In this document: in pieces, positions 55,253 to 63,429 of the stretch
Position numbering within the stretch: position 1 is the first letter of the stretch
How the letters are laid out: the number at the start of each line of letters is the position of its first letter
Origin: Bog-756 sp963806455
Lineage (GTDB): Bacteria > Actinomycetota > Acidimicrobiia > Acidimicrobiales > RAAP-2
Assembly (NCBI GenBank): GCA_963806455.1
Contig: CAWDXZ010000006.1
Span: 62,001-126,000 of the forward strand
DNA: 64,000 nucleotides
Direction of reading: 5' to 3'
Program-made: the position numbers and the translations under genes
Notes under the pieces: model-generated
Databases searched by the model: none
What the model was told of the DNA's origin: nothing
The model's input: only the letters and a program-made list of their open reading frames with translations

Positions 55253-56842
55253 TCACCCGCGGCTGTAGCTCAATGGTAGAGCCTCAGTCTTCCAAACTGA
55301 TGACGAGGGTTCGATTCCCTTCAGCCGCTCTCGTGTTCCGTATTCGAACTCTGGCTCGCTGAAGATGTCGTCGAAAGGTGGTCGGTACTCCTCGGCGCAT
55401 ATCCGGCCCTCCCGTACGTCGAGTCGAACGAACACGGCGCTGTTGAACAACCGCCGGGTCCGGTCGCTCGCCTTTCGATAGGCATCGCCGCAGCGCGTAG
55501 CGAAGGTTGCCGCCAGTTCGAGGATCTCCTGCCATTCGCCCAGGTTGGCGTCGAGGTCAGCGAGGCGGTCCCTGGCGGTGGTGAGATCGGCCCCAATGCG
55601 GGCCTGTTCGGCCTTGAGGGTAGGGACGTCGATGGCGCCGGCGTAGTAGGCATCGAGCAGCCTGCGGCGCTCGGTCTCGGCCTTGGCCACTCGCCGGGTG
55701 AGCAGTTCGCGTTGGCTGGCGTCCGCCCGCTGGCGCTCGATGACCTCGGCCCCAAGCTCCACTCGAAGTCGTTCGGCCCACGGCGCCGGAAGCTGGATGC
55801 GGGTGTACAGCTCCTCGACTTGGGCTTCGAGGTCGTCGGCCGCGACATAGCGCTCACGGCAGGTGCCCGAGGGATCGTTCTTCTGGCCGAGGCAGAAGAA
55901 GTAGGTGTAGCGGCCCTTGGACCGCTGGATGGAGAGGCGGCGACCGCATACCCCGCAGTGGAGGAGGCCCTTGAGGTAGTGGGGGTGCTTGCGCTCGCGG
56001 GTGCCACGCACCGAACGGGCAGAAAGCAGCTCTTGGACCCTCCGGTAGGTCTCGGGGGTCGTGAGGGGCTCGTGGAGGCCAGGGTGTTCGACCCCGTTCC
56101 AGGAGACGATGCCGACGTAGACCGGATTGGCCAGGATCTTGGCCAGACCCTGCCAGGTGATGGCCTTGACCGGTCGGTCCCGCCGGCCCCGGTTGGTGAG
56201 GCCCCGGTGGCCCAACTCGCCGGCCAGGCGCTGGAGGGTCCATTCCCCCGTGGCGTAGTGCTCGAAGGCCAAGGTGACGAGCGCGGCCCTCTCGGGGTCG
56301 GGGACGATACGGGCCACCTGGCGGCCCCCGACGATCTCTTTGACGTTGAGGTAGCCAATCGGTGCGCCGTGGGGGAAACCGCCGAGCTTGGCCTTCTGCC
56401 CCATGCCTTTTTTGATCTCGGCCGCCAGGTTGGCCGAGTAGAACTCGGCCATGAGGGCGTGGATGCCCTCGACCAGTCGACCCGAAGCCGTCTCCTCGAC
56501 GTTTTCGGTGACCGAGACAAGCGCCACGTTGCTCCGGCGCAGCATGGCCCGGATGGCGACGTGATCCTCCATGTTCCGGGCCAGACGGTCGATCTTGTGG
56601 ACGGCGACGGCGTCGACGTCACGCTCTTCGGCGATGCGGAGCAGCATCGCCTGGAGCTGGGGACGCTCGGCGGTTCTCGCCGACTCGCCGCGGTCGGCAT
56701 ACTCGTCGACGAGATCCCAGCCGGCGTCTCTGATGTGGCGGGCGCAGGCCTCTCGTTGGGCAGGGATGGAAAAACCCTCATCCCCTTCCCCCTTTTCGAC
56801 TTGCTCGCGGGTCGAGACCCGCAGGTAGATCACACAGCGCAT
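55253..56842 (-). CDS. Large serine recombinase (integrase)
   Basis: 529 residues from the ATG at 56842 (AAGGAGC about nine bases upstream). Catalytic N-terminal domain MRCVIYLRVSTREQ with nucleophile Ser10, then the Arg-rich EERDVDAVAVHKIDRLARN region; Recombinase domain (about 165-270, AITWQGLAKILANPVYVGI); zinc ribbon CGVC...C...C (about 305-350); coiled coil. The last 26 or so residues (ERLKGIEPSSSVWK...) and the stop come from antisense tRNA-Gly sequence, so in the excised circle the C-terminus would differ. Drives integration and excision at tRNA-Gly. Confidence 0.93.
   Translation of the reverse strand: MRCVIYLRVSTREQVEKGEGDEGFSIPAQREACARHIRDAGWDLVDEYADRGESARTAERPQLQAMLLRIAEERDVDAVAVHKIDRLARNMEDHVAIRAMLRRSNVALVSVTENVEETASGRLVEGIHALMAEFYSANLAAEIKKGMGQKAKLGGFPHGAPIGYLNVKEIVGGRQVARIVPDPERAALVTLAFEHYATGEWTLQRLAGELGHRGLTNRGRRDRPVKAITWQGLAKILANPVYVGIVSWNGVEHPGLHEPLTTPETYRRVQELLSARSVRGTRERKHPHYLKGLLHCGVCGRRLSIQRSKGRYTYFFCLGQKNDPSGTCRERYVAADDLEAQVEELYTRIQLPAPWAERLRVELGAEVIERQRADASQRELLTRRVAKAETERRRLLDAYYAGAIDVPTLKAEQARIGADLTTARDRLADLDANLGEWQEILELAATFATRCGDAYRKASDRTRRLFNSAVFVRLDVREGRICAEEYRPPFDDIFSEPEFEYGTRERLKGIEPSSSVWKTEALPLSYSRG
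55259..55329 (+). tRNA. tRNA-Gly (TCC)
   Basis: 71 nt. Acceptor GCGGCTG (55259-55265) pairs with CAGCCGC (55322-55328), discriminator T at 55329. Anticodon TCC in the loop CTTCCAA, T-arm GGGTTCGATTCCC. Its 3' end is the left attachment site of the element that follows. CCA not encoded. Confidence 0.97.
55318..55332. repeat. attL candidate core
   Basis: CCTTCAGCCGCTCTC: last 12 bases of tRNA-Gly (T-stem end, acceptor, discriminator) plus three bases beyond it. Identical to 61833-61847. Confidence 0.75.
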
Positions 56843-56910
56843 CGGCGCATGCTCCTTTCCGAACCCTTCTATGAGGCCTCGTTCTTCGTGGTGGTGCAAG
56901 TCCTCTTTCG

Positions 56911-57834
56911 TCAGCTGGCCTCCTCGTTATGTTCCACGGCGCCTCGGTAGCGTCCTGATTGGGCCAAGCGGGTCGCCGATTGGGCCGGCCGAGGCCAACC
57001 GGCCAGGTCAGAAAGGCGGAGCCGGGCACCGTCGGCGTCGAGGGGCGCCCAGATCGCCCGTGTCGGCTGAAGGGCCTGGGGCTGGGTGGTCGTGGCGACC
57101 GCCAAGCCCTGGCCGGACAGGGCCGAACGTGCGCCGCGCTCACGGCGTGGTCCGGGCACGATGACGAGCACCCAGAACGCCACCCCCCAGGCGGATTCGA
57201 GCCGGGCGTAATCGGCGGCCTTCTTCGCCAGGCGGCCGAGCTGCTCGCTGCCCCGGTCGTACTCGAGGCAGACGACCACGCTGGCATCGCCCTCGCGCCA
57301 CACGCCGAGACCGTCGGGGCGGACCACCTCGCCGAGGGTCGCCTGGCAGTAGCGCTCGCCCCACCAGGTCGACAGCTCGGCATCGGGCATCGTCCGGGCG
57401 GCGGCGGCGAGGCGGACGAACAGGTCGTTGGCGCCGACAGTGTGGGCGAGACGCTGGCTGCTGGCGATCGAGAGCGCCCAGTCGGTGCGCCAGCGCATCT
57501 TGATCTCACGGTCGGGATCAGGGTTGGCCGCGGCGGTCACCACGTAGGCACCGAGGACGTCGAGCACGTAGTGGTACTCGCTATCCCGCCCGTCGCGCAG
57601 GGGTCGGAAGCGTTCCACGAGACGCAGCTCGTAGAGGCGGGTCATCCGATGCTGAGCGGTGTTGAGATCGTTGAAGAACATCACGTGGATCTGGCTTGTC
57701 GTCAGCACCCGATGCCAACGAAGCAGACCAAGGATCCGTCGATCACGATCGGTCAGCGAGGAGGCGACGTCGAGGATCAGCCGATCGGTCACCCGCCCCG
57801 GCCGGCGCCCACGGCGAGAAGACACGGCAGTCAT
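56911..57834 (-). CDS. Replication-Relaxation family winged-helix protein
   Basis: 307 residues from ATG 57834. N-terminal winged helix: LTDRDRRILGLLRWHRVLTTSQIHVMFF...NTAQHRMTRLYELRLVERFRP, then a nuclease-like or effector region with VVVCLEYDRGSEQLGRLAKKAADYA. This Replic_Relax family occurs on actinobacterial plasmids and integrative elements and is thought to help plasmid replication or relaxation. Its ATG overlaps the stop of the frame upstream (ATGA). Confidence 0.8.
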   Translation of the reverse strand: MTAVSSRRGRRPGRVTDRLILDVASSLTDRDRRILGLLRWHRVLTTSQIHVMFFNDLNTAQHRMTRLYELRLVERFRPLRDGRDSEYHYVLDVLGAYVVTAAANPDPDREIKMRWRTDWALSIASSQRLAHTVGANDLFVRLAAAARTMPDAELSTWWGERYCQATLGEVVRPDGLGVWREGDASVVVCLEYDRGSEQLGRLAKKAADYARLESAWGVAFWVLVIVPGPRRERGARSALSGQGLAVATTTQPQALQPTRAIWAPLDADGARLRLSDLAGWPRPAQSATRLAQSGRYRGAVEHNEEAS

Positions 57835-58442
57835 GCACAATCACCCATACAGTCGGGGTTTGTCACTGGCGGGGGTGCAGCGCTCTCTCCCTGCGAGGAC
57901 GCGTCACCAGAGGGGGTCCGCTCAGGAGTGGCGGGAGAAAGGATCCCCGAACGGAGCCCTGAATGGACGGGGTGAACGACCGCTGATTTCGGCATCCGCA
58001 AGCCTCCTCCATCCACTCGGCATTCCGCCCGGAGCGGGTCGCGCCGGGCCGCATGGACGTCTGTCGCCACCGCCAACAGCGCCCGGGCGAGCGGTCGCAG
58101 TGCACCGGGTGGTGGCCCGTCGGCGTTGCTCGTTCGGCGGCCGGCCTGGCTACGGGGACTGGTCCCCTGACAATCGGGTTGCGCCTCGCCGGTTGAGTCA
58201 CCTGCTGGCCGGAGACCGCCGGACCCGGTCCGGGACGGTCCGACCCCGACACCGGCTTGCGCATGGCGGGGGTCGAGGTCCGCATCGGCTTGCGGACGCC
58301 CATGGGGATCGGGAGGGAGTCCTTGCGCATGGTGGGGCCCGGGCCGCCGGACTTGCGGATGAGGGGGGCGCAACGATGCGCCGAGGGGCGCAGGCTCGTC
58401 TGCGGAGAACTGCTTTCGAGATGGCATCGAGCTCGCGGTCAC
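57831..58442 (-). CDS. Uncertain ORF between the two Replic_Relax genes
   Basis: A 203-residue frame starts with GTG overlapping the stop of the upstream gene (GTGA) and ends overlapping the start of the downstream one (ATGA), just as coupled genes do. Its product is Pro/Arg-rich but contains a helical-looking ALARALLAVATDVHAARRD. However, a different minus frame (58330 to 57863, start MRKDSLPIPMGVRKPM) has much stronger third-position GC from about 58380 to 58200. One of the two is real, or a frameshift joins them. No function recognised. Confidence 0.4.
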   Translation of the reverse strand: MTASSMPSRKQFSADEPAPLGASLRPPHPQVRRPGPHHAQGLPPDPHGRPQADADLDPRHAQAGVGVGPSRTGSGGLRPAGDSTGEAQPDCQGTSPRSQAGRRTSNADGPPPGALRPLARALLAVATDVHAARRDPLRAECRVDGGGLRMPKSAVVHPVHSGLRSGILSPATPERTPSGDASSQGESAAPPPVTNPDCMGDCA

Positions 58443-59350
58443 TTGGCGTTCTTCGCGACTTCGGTGAGTATCTCGACGAGCCGGCGGGTCCGCCGGTCAG
58501 TTGTGCGCCATACGGCCTCGGTGACGAGCCCAATGGGGCGGGGCTCGACCGTCCCGACCACTACCCGGCGCTCCGCGGTGATTAGCGCCGCTTGCGTGAG
58601 ATTGCGGGTCGCCTTGGCGCTACCGAGCTGCTCGACCACGGCGAGCACTACCTCGGCGACACGAGGCGTGCGGACGAGGATCGTGAGGACCACCGGGCGG
58701 TGCCCTTCTGCCGACCCGGCCAGATAGCTGGCGAAGCGAGCGAGCACCGCCTCTAGTCGGGCCTTCGGGATCCGCTCGACGCGGCTGATGACGAGACTCG
58801 TCATCTCCGTGCCACAGAAGGGATCGACCGCCACGGTGAGCTCAGCCTCGGCGGGAAGCTCACGCGGGGACCTCGTGCGATGGTCGTGGAACGGAACGCC
58901 CGAAGGAAGGCGCTGCCATCTGATGAGACGCAGCCCAGTCGCCTCCCCCCGGTCGCGCACGGCTAGCCACAGCTCACTCAGCAAGGCAGTGGCCTGTACG
59001 CCGTTCGGGTCGCCCAAGTGCTCGCTCGCCTCGGCACCGATGGCGGCAGCGCCGAAGCTGGTCAGCCAGCAGTGATAGGGGCTGGTGCCGACCGGCCGCT
59101 CCGGGCGGAGGCGATTGAGCAGACCCGCCCGGTACAGCAGCCCGAGCCGGTGCTGGACGGTGCGCTCGGGCACCCCGGTGAGGCGCACGAGCTGCCCGGA
59201 GGTGAGTACCTCGTGGGCGCCGAGCAGGGTAAGCAGCCTCTCGTCGACGGGACGGAGGGGCCGAGCGGCCTCCAACTCGGAAGCTGCCGTTCGGGGGTGC
59301 GGGAGTGGCTCCGCCCAGGGGTTTGGACGCGGCCGCACCGCCACTGACAT
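58439..59350 (-). CDS. Replication-Relaxation family winged-helix protein, second copy
   Basis: 303 residues from the ATG at 59350 (59365 and 59380 are alternatives). LRPVDERLLTLLGAHEVLTSGQLVRLTGVPERTVQHRLGLLYRAGLLNRLRP is a winged helix followed by a beta-rich part (GTSPYHCWLTSFGAAAIG). Same domain type as the gene downstream but only distantly similar. First gene of the leftward operon ending with the recombinase. Confidence 0.75.
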   Translation of the reverse strand: MSVAVRPRPNPWAEPLPHPRTAASELEAARPLRPVDERLLTLLGAHEVLTSGQLVRLTGVPERTVQHRLGLLYRAGLLNRLRPERPVGTSPYHCWLTSFGAAAIGAEASEHLGDPNGVQATALLSELWLAVRDRGEATGLRLIRWQRLPSGVPFHDHRTRSPRELPAEAELTVAVDPFCGTEMTSLVISRVERIPKARLEAVLARFASYLAGSAEGHRPVVLTILVRTPRVAEVVLAVVEQLGSAKATRNLTQAALITAERRVVVGTVEPRPIGLVTEAVWRTTDRRTRRLVEILTEVAKNAK

Positions 59351-59380
59351 GGGATTTTGCAACATGGGCTGTGTGCCCAC

Positions 59381-59683
59381 GACCGGAAGCGCGCCTTAGG
59401 GACAGGCATTGACGCTCCATCCGACGGCAAAGTCAAGGGGTCTGGCCAAGATTTTTCCCGGCTTGGATCGAAACGATGGCGGGGTGGGCGTCTCCTGTTC
59501 CTCGACCGCTGCGCCGACGAGGCCCGAAGCCGTCTTGCAGCTAACCGCCGGCCCGCGTCGCGACCGGTTCCGATACCGACAACCCCCCGGCCTGGGGGAC
59601 ACAAGCTCTTGACACCCATCTTCGACAGGTTCAAGCTCGGCGGGCCACCTGGCGGTGCCTTCATCCGGAGAAGTGAGGCCGAG
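59381..59683. other. Divergent promoter region in the element
   Basis: No gene is supported. TTGACA at 59609-59614 is a consensus -35 box on the plus strand, but the -10 at 17-base spacing (CAAGCT) is poor. It separates the leftward recombinase operon from the rightward cargo. A CCCCC/GGGGG hairpin lies at about 59583-59598. Confidence 0.4.
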
Positions 59684-61030
59684 ATGCCCAAAAGCTTGCG
59701 GGTTGTCGCATGCATCCTCGTCGGCCTCACAGCAGTCATCCTGTTCGGGTGGCAAAGAGCCGGTGCTGACGATCCTTCTGGCACCCTTCCCAGTGCGCCA
59801 CCGCCAAACAACAGCCAGCTTCTAACGCCAGCCCATCCCGGCGTCCCACTGAGTGCCTATCTTCCTCCTGAGAAGCAGAACCCAGCCGACGTACCATCGG
59901 GCGATCCTCTTGACAAATGGTATTTCACCATGTGGCAGAAGTATCCATCTAATTTCGCCGGCTACTTCATGAATACCTCGGGATACTATGTCGTCGCAGA
60001 GGCCAGTGGTCCAAGTCTTCAATTCGAAAGCGCAGCTCAAATCGCTTTTGATGCGGTAGGACCAGCACTGCACAGTAGTGCGCAACCGGTCCTGCGGTTC
60101 GCCCAAGTGCAACGCACCTTAGACCAGCTGATCACGACAAAAGCGCAAGTACTTTCAAGCATTAGCTCGGGGGCTGCGCCGGCGACCATGTTCGGCGCTG
60201 GTCTCAATGAGCAGGATAACAGAGTTGTCGTGGATGACTCTGATACAACTGGTGGGGTTGCGCTTGACTCGAGCATTACCCCTGCTGAGACTCCTGGAGA
60301 GGTGAGCATCGCTTCGCAATTTGGCGACAGCGTCGAATTCGCCCATACACCGATACCGCAAACGGACGGAACCGATAGTTGGGCCGACACTCCACATGGA
60401 ACGGTGGTGATGGATCGATAGGACCAGCGTAATGAACAATGGAGGCCAAGGAATGCTTACTGCTGGCCATTGCAACGCGACGGCGGGGTACCAGTTTCAC
60501 CTTCGGAATGGTACAACACGGAAAATGGTACCTTTAATTCGCAAAACGATATGGGTCCCTTTATTGTGACCGTCTTGGGCGGACAATCTCAGCAATCTGC
60601 CAGTTTAGACACTGGAATGGTCGAAACGGTGGGAAGTCACTATGTATGGATTGGCTTCGGGTTGTCCCAGCGAACCACCATTCAGGGCTCAGCTACACCT
60701 CAAGTTGGTGAGACGATTTATGAGACGGGCTCGCAGGGTGGCGAAGGATCATCAACCTGTAGGTCGACCGATCAAACCTACAAAATAACGGGTCCTGAGT
60801 TTGCAAACGGAGTTGAATACATTGGCTACGCCGATCAAACGTCAGGTTGGGAACTGACGGGCGGCGATAGTGGCGGAATTGAGTGGGCCTCTACGGTTTT
60901 CGGTAACCTAGTGTCCGGTACCAACGTCGGAAGCGCGAACAATACCTTCGATGGCGAAGACATTGAGGCCCTCCTTTATTCGTACAGTCTTTACTTCGGT
61001 TCCAGTATGAATGTAAACACCGGCACCTAA
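59684..61030 (+). pseudogene. Trypsin-like (S1) secreted serine protease, two frame changes
   Basis: Reading starts at ATG 59684 (signal peptide LRVVACILVGLTAVILFGW) with a pro-region to 60421. The His motif GMLTAGHC (about 60450-60475) is in another frame, whereas the Asp (SQNDMGPFI) and Ser motif (TGGDSGGIEW, about 60860) return to the first. The frame thus shifts near 60403-60417 and again near 60480-60520. All three triad residues are present, so the gene was functional until recently, or two indels are assembly errors. Lower GC and different codon use mark it as transferred cargo. Similar to streptogrisin-like proteases. Confidence 0.75.
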
Positions 61031-61051
61031 TTGCCTTTGGGGGGCAGGTAC

Positions 61052-61621
61052 ATGAAAAGGATCGCTCCACTCATTCTTGTGCCGACGGCCATACTGAGCG
61101 TGTGCTGTAGCAGTTCCGGGGCACGACAGGCGGACGCTACTGGCAACAACCGAGCACAGTCTGCCGGACTTACTCTTCGAGTTCTTGGGCTTGTTCGTGC
61201 CGAGCCGACTCTGACCGATCAACTCACGGTGACGCACCCGAGTCTGGCCATGGGTGAGACAATTTCTGGAACGCTGCTAATCGTTAATCACTCGAAAGGG
61301 GCCATAAATTTGACAAAGAAGTGCACGCCGAGCTGGGCAGTTGGATTGGCCAACCAATCTGTAGTGCAGACCCCTACCTTTGCCGCTGCTTGTGGAACTC
61401 GGCCCCTCGTGCTCTCGCCCGGAAAGAACCGATTTCCGGTGCAGGTCACGACTGTTGGCTATCCAGTTAGAGCAAGGAATGCACAGGGCGGCGGAAGCAG
61501 TTCCCTGACCGCTGTCCCAGCGGGGCATTACAGGGCTTATCTCTTTGGGAGCGGGAATCTGGCTATCCCGGAACCAGAGGCGCCTGCGATCGTTGTCAGC
61601 CAACAAGGTTTCCCACACTGA
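61052..61621 (+). CDS. Lipoprotein of unknown function
   Basis: 189 residues starting MKRIAPLILVPTAILSVCC, a lipobox with the cysteine at about 18. The mature part looks like a beta-sandwich: MGETISGTLLIVNHSKGAINL and LSPGKNRFPVQVTTVGYPV, with two cysteines (KKCTPSW, AACGTR). GGGGGCAGG precedes the ATG. It follows the protease gene by 21 bases and shares its lower GC, so probably co-transcribed cargo. Function not recognised. Confidence 0.7.
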   Translation: MKRIAPLILVPTAILSVCCSSSGARQADATGNNRAQSAGLTLRVLGLVRAEPTLTDQLTVTHPSLAMGETISGTLLIVNHSKGAINLTKKCTPSWAVGLANQSVVQTPTFAAACGTRPLVLSPGKNRFPVQVTTVGYPVRARNAQGGGSSSLTAVPAGHYRAYLFGSGNLAIPEPEAPAIVVSQQGFPH

Positions 61622-62010
61622 CGGGCTTCACGATGGCACCCAAAAGGTCGTAGGGGCCGCGGTGTAGGACCGTGCGATGCTCACGAATTAGACCACGCAC
61701 GGTGGGAGTGGCAGGGCATCAACTCTGCACGGGTTACAGACGGCGTATCAGCTCGTCGAGCTGCTCTCGCATCACCCTGGGGTTCGAATAGCGACAACAC
61801 AGCAGCTCACGCACCTTCAGCCGCTCACGCACCTTCAGCCGCTCTCTCGGCCGCTCTCAGCCGCTGTTCTTCGGTCGCCGGACCTTGTCGTCGAGGTCGG
61901 GACGGCCGACCGGATCCCGTCGCTCCCCCGGCGGTGGGCCATTCATCCCATCGGGAGCACCAGGCTGAGCCGTCCACGTCATCCGGATCCCGAGCGGCAC
62001 CGAACACCCG
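61622..62010. other. Right end of the element and flank
   Basis: No gene supported. It carries an 18-bp tandem repeat (CCTTCAGCCGCTC at 61815-61827 and 61833-61845), of which the second copy is the attR core, and CAGCCGCT again at 61860-61867. Beyond that, chromosome-like DNA leads to the cupredoxin gene. Confidence 0.55.
61833..61847. repeat. attR candidate core
   Basis: CCTTCAGCCGCTCTC, identical to 55318-55332. A shorter 13-base copy lies 18 bases upstream. On the minus strand both encode part of a repeated VRERLK, in frame with the recombinase if the element were circular. Confidence 0.7.
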
Positions 62011-62013
62011 GTG

Positions 62014-62442
62014 ATGAACGAGCAGGCGACGGAGAGCGACGGCGCTGAGCACCGTCCCCAGAGGGGACCCGGGCGCACCAGGGCGATGGTCACCGCTTTG
62101 CTCACCGTCACCGTCCTGGTGCTGGCAGCGTGCTCGAGCAATGTGGGATCCAGCGCCTTCACGACGACGCGGGGTCCGTCCCCCGGAGGGTACGACACCA
62201 TCACCATTCGGAACTTTGCCTTTTCTCCGAGCACGCTGACGGTCGCCCCGGGCGCCACCGTGACGGTGACCAACACGGACCAGGTTGCACACACGGTCAC
62301 CGACCCCAAGGGTGCCTTCTCCACCGGAGACATACCGGCCGGGCAGTCCAAGACCTTCACCGCGCCGAACACTGCGGGGAGCTATCCCTACATCTGTTCG
62401 ATCCACCAGTACATGTCCGGGACGCTCACCGTCTCGGGCTGA
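62014..62442 (+). CDS. Cupredoxin-domain lipoprotein
   Basis: About 142 residues (GTG at 62011 directly precedes the ATG). A signal peptide ends in a lipobox LVLAAC. The plastocyanin-like domain has YDTITIRNFAFSPSTLTVAPGATVTVTN, then copper ligands H (QVAHTV), C, H and M in YICSIHQYMSG, a complete type 1 site. A membrane-anchored electron carrier or copper-binding protein is expected. It precedes two ferritin-like genes. Confidence 0.88.
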   Translation: MNEQATESDGAEHRPQRGPGRTRAMVTALLTVTVLVLAACSSNVGSSAFTTTRGPSPGGYDTITIRNFAFSPSTLTVAPGATVTVTNTDQVAHTVTDPKGAFSTGDIPAGQSKTFTAPNTAGSYPYICSIHQYMSGTLTVSG

Positions 62443-62529
62443 CCGATCGACAGGCCCGCGACCAGCCGATCCGGCGACGTCGACTGACGTATCACCGCAG
62501 CGGACCCCCATCCGACAAGGAGGAAGACC

Positions 62530-63429
62530 ATGAGAGGAAGGTTGCGGCCGGCCCGATCACCGCGTGAGGAGGGTGCCCGCGATGTCGATCCACGTTCTAT
62601 GGATCTGCTGATCGAGGCATCCGCCGACCTCCACCACGACGCCATGAGTGAGACCTCGACGGCCCTCGGGGAGATCGTCGAGACGGGCAGGGAGGCGCGA
62701 GCCCAACGGCCCGTCGACCTCGACGAGGCTCGCAACGTCGCCACCCGACGGTCACGCCTGGTCGCCGGGGCCGTATTCGGTGGCGGCATCCTGGCTGCGG
62801 CCGGCATCGGCAGTGCCTTCGAGACCCTGTTCGCATCTTCGGCCTTCGCCGCATCGCCGCAGGACGTACAGATCCTGCAGACGGCGGCCTCCATCGAGGT
62901 GCTGGCCGTCTCCACGTACAAGACGGCTCTGACGCTCCCCTTCATCGGTGGGTCATCGGCCAACTCGGTGGTCAAGGCCTTCGCCACCACCACCATGCAA
63001 CAGCACCAGCAGCACCTCGACGCGTTCAACAGTGCCATCGCCGGCCTTGGGGGGAAGAGGCAGACGAGTCCCGACCCAGTCCTGGCCCGGGTGGTGCAGT
63101 CCGCCGTGCCCGGCTTGACCTCCCCCGGTCCGGTCGTGGCGCTCGCCCTCGAACTGGAGCAGGGGGCAGCCGAGACCTATGTAGCCGACGTCGCCACCCT
63201 CACCGATGTCAACGCCAAGAAGCTGACCGCGTCGATCATGGGGGTCGAGGCCCAGCACGCGTCGATCTTGCTCGCAGTGCAGGCACTGCTGACCGGCGGT
63301 GCGCCGCAGCTCATCGCCCTTCCCCCGAATGTCGCCGACCTTCCCGCCGAGGCGGGGGCCGTCGGCTTCCCCCAGGCGTTCTTCCCCACCGACCAGGCCC
63401 GTCCGGCCAGTGAAGGAGCAGTCTCATGA
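62530..63429 (+). CDS. Ferritin-like domain protein
   Basis: 299 residues, AAGGAGG seven bases before the ATG. The N-terminal cytoplasmic part is followed by a hydrophobic segment (RLVAGAVFGGGILAAAGIG), perhaps a Tat-type or membrane signal after RR, then a helical ferritin-like domain (QILQTAASIEVLAVSTYKTAL, TMQQHQQHLDAFNSAI, VEAQHASILLAVQALL). Glu and His positions could bind metal. Its stop overlaps the start of the next gene (ATGA). Confidence 0.78.
   Translation: MRGRLRPARSPREEGARDVDPRSMDLLIEASADLHHDAMSETSTALGEIVETGREARAQRPVDLDEARNVATRRSRLVAGAVFGGGILAAAGIGSAFETLFASSAFAASPQDVQILQTAASIEVLAVSTYKTALTLPFIGGSSANSVVKAFATTTMQQHQQHLDAFNSAIAGLGGKRQTSPDPVLARVVQSAVPGLTSPGPVVALALELEQGAAETYVADVATLTDVNAKKLTASIMGVEAQHASILLAVQALLTGGAPQLIALPPNVADLPAEAGAVGFPQAFFPTDQARPASEGAVS

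Larger units (their letters stand above)
55318..61847. mobile_element. Integrative element of about 6.5 kb in tRNA-Gly
   Basis: It is bounded by a 15-bp direct repeat, CCTTCAGCCGCTCTC, at 55318-55332 (12 bases inside the tRNA 3' end) and 61833-61847. It carries a large serine recombinase next to the left end, two Replication-Relaxation family proteins and AT-richer cargo. No relaxase, coupling ATPase or phage structural gene is seen, so it is a small integrative element or a decayed one, and probably not self-transmissible. Confidence 0.8.

Noticed and set aside
61734..61800. Minus-strand fragment reading MREQLDELIRRL then stop, taken at first as the native recombinase C-terminus
   Set aside because: It is one base out of frame with the recombinase across the predicted circular junction. 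The in-frame tail ends at 61683-61681 instead. It would only apply if one more indel exists here.
61825..62511. Minus-strand frame over the cupredoxin gene
   Set aside because: The cupredoxin frame has a lipobox and all copper ligands; the antisense is low-complexity.
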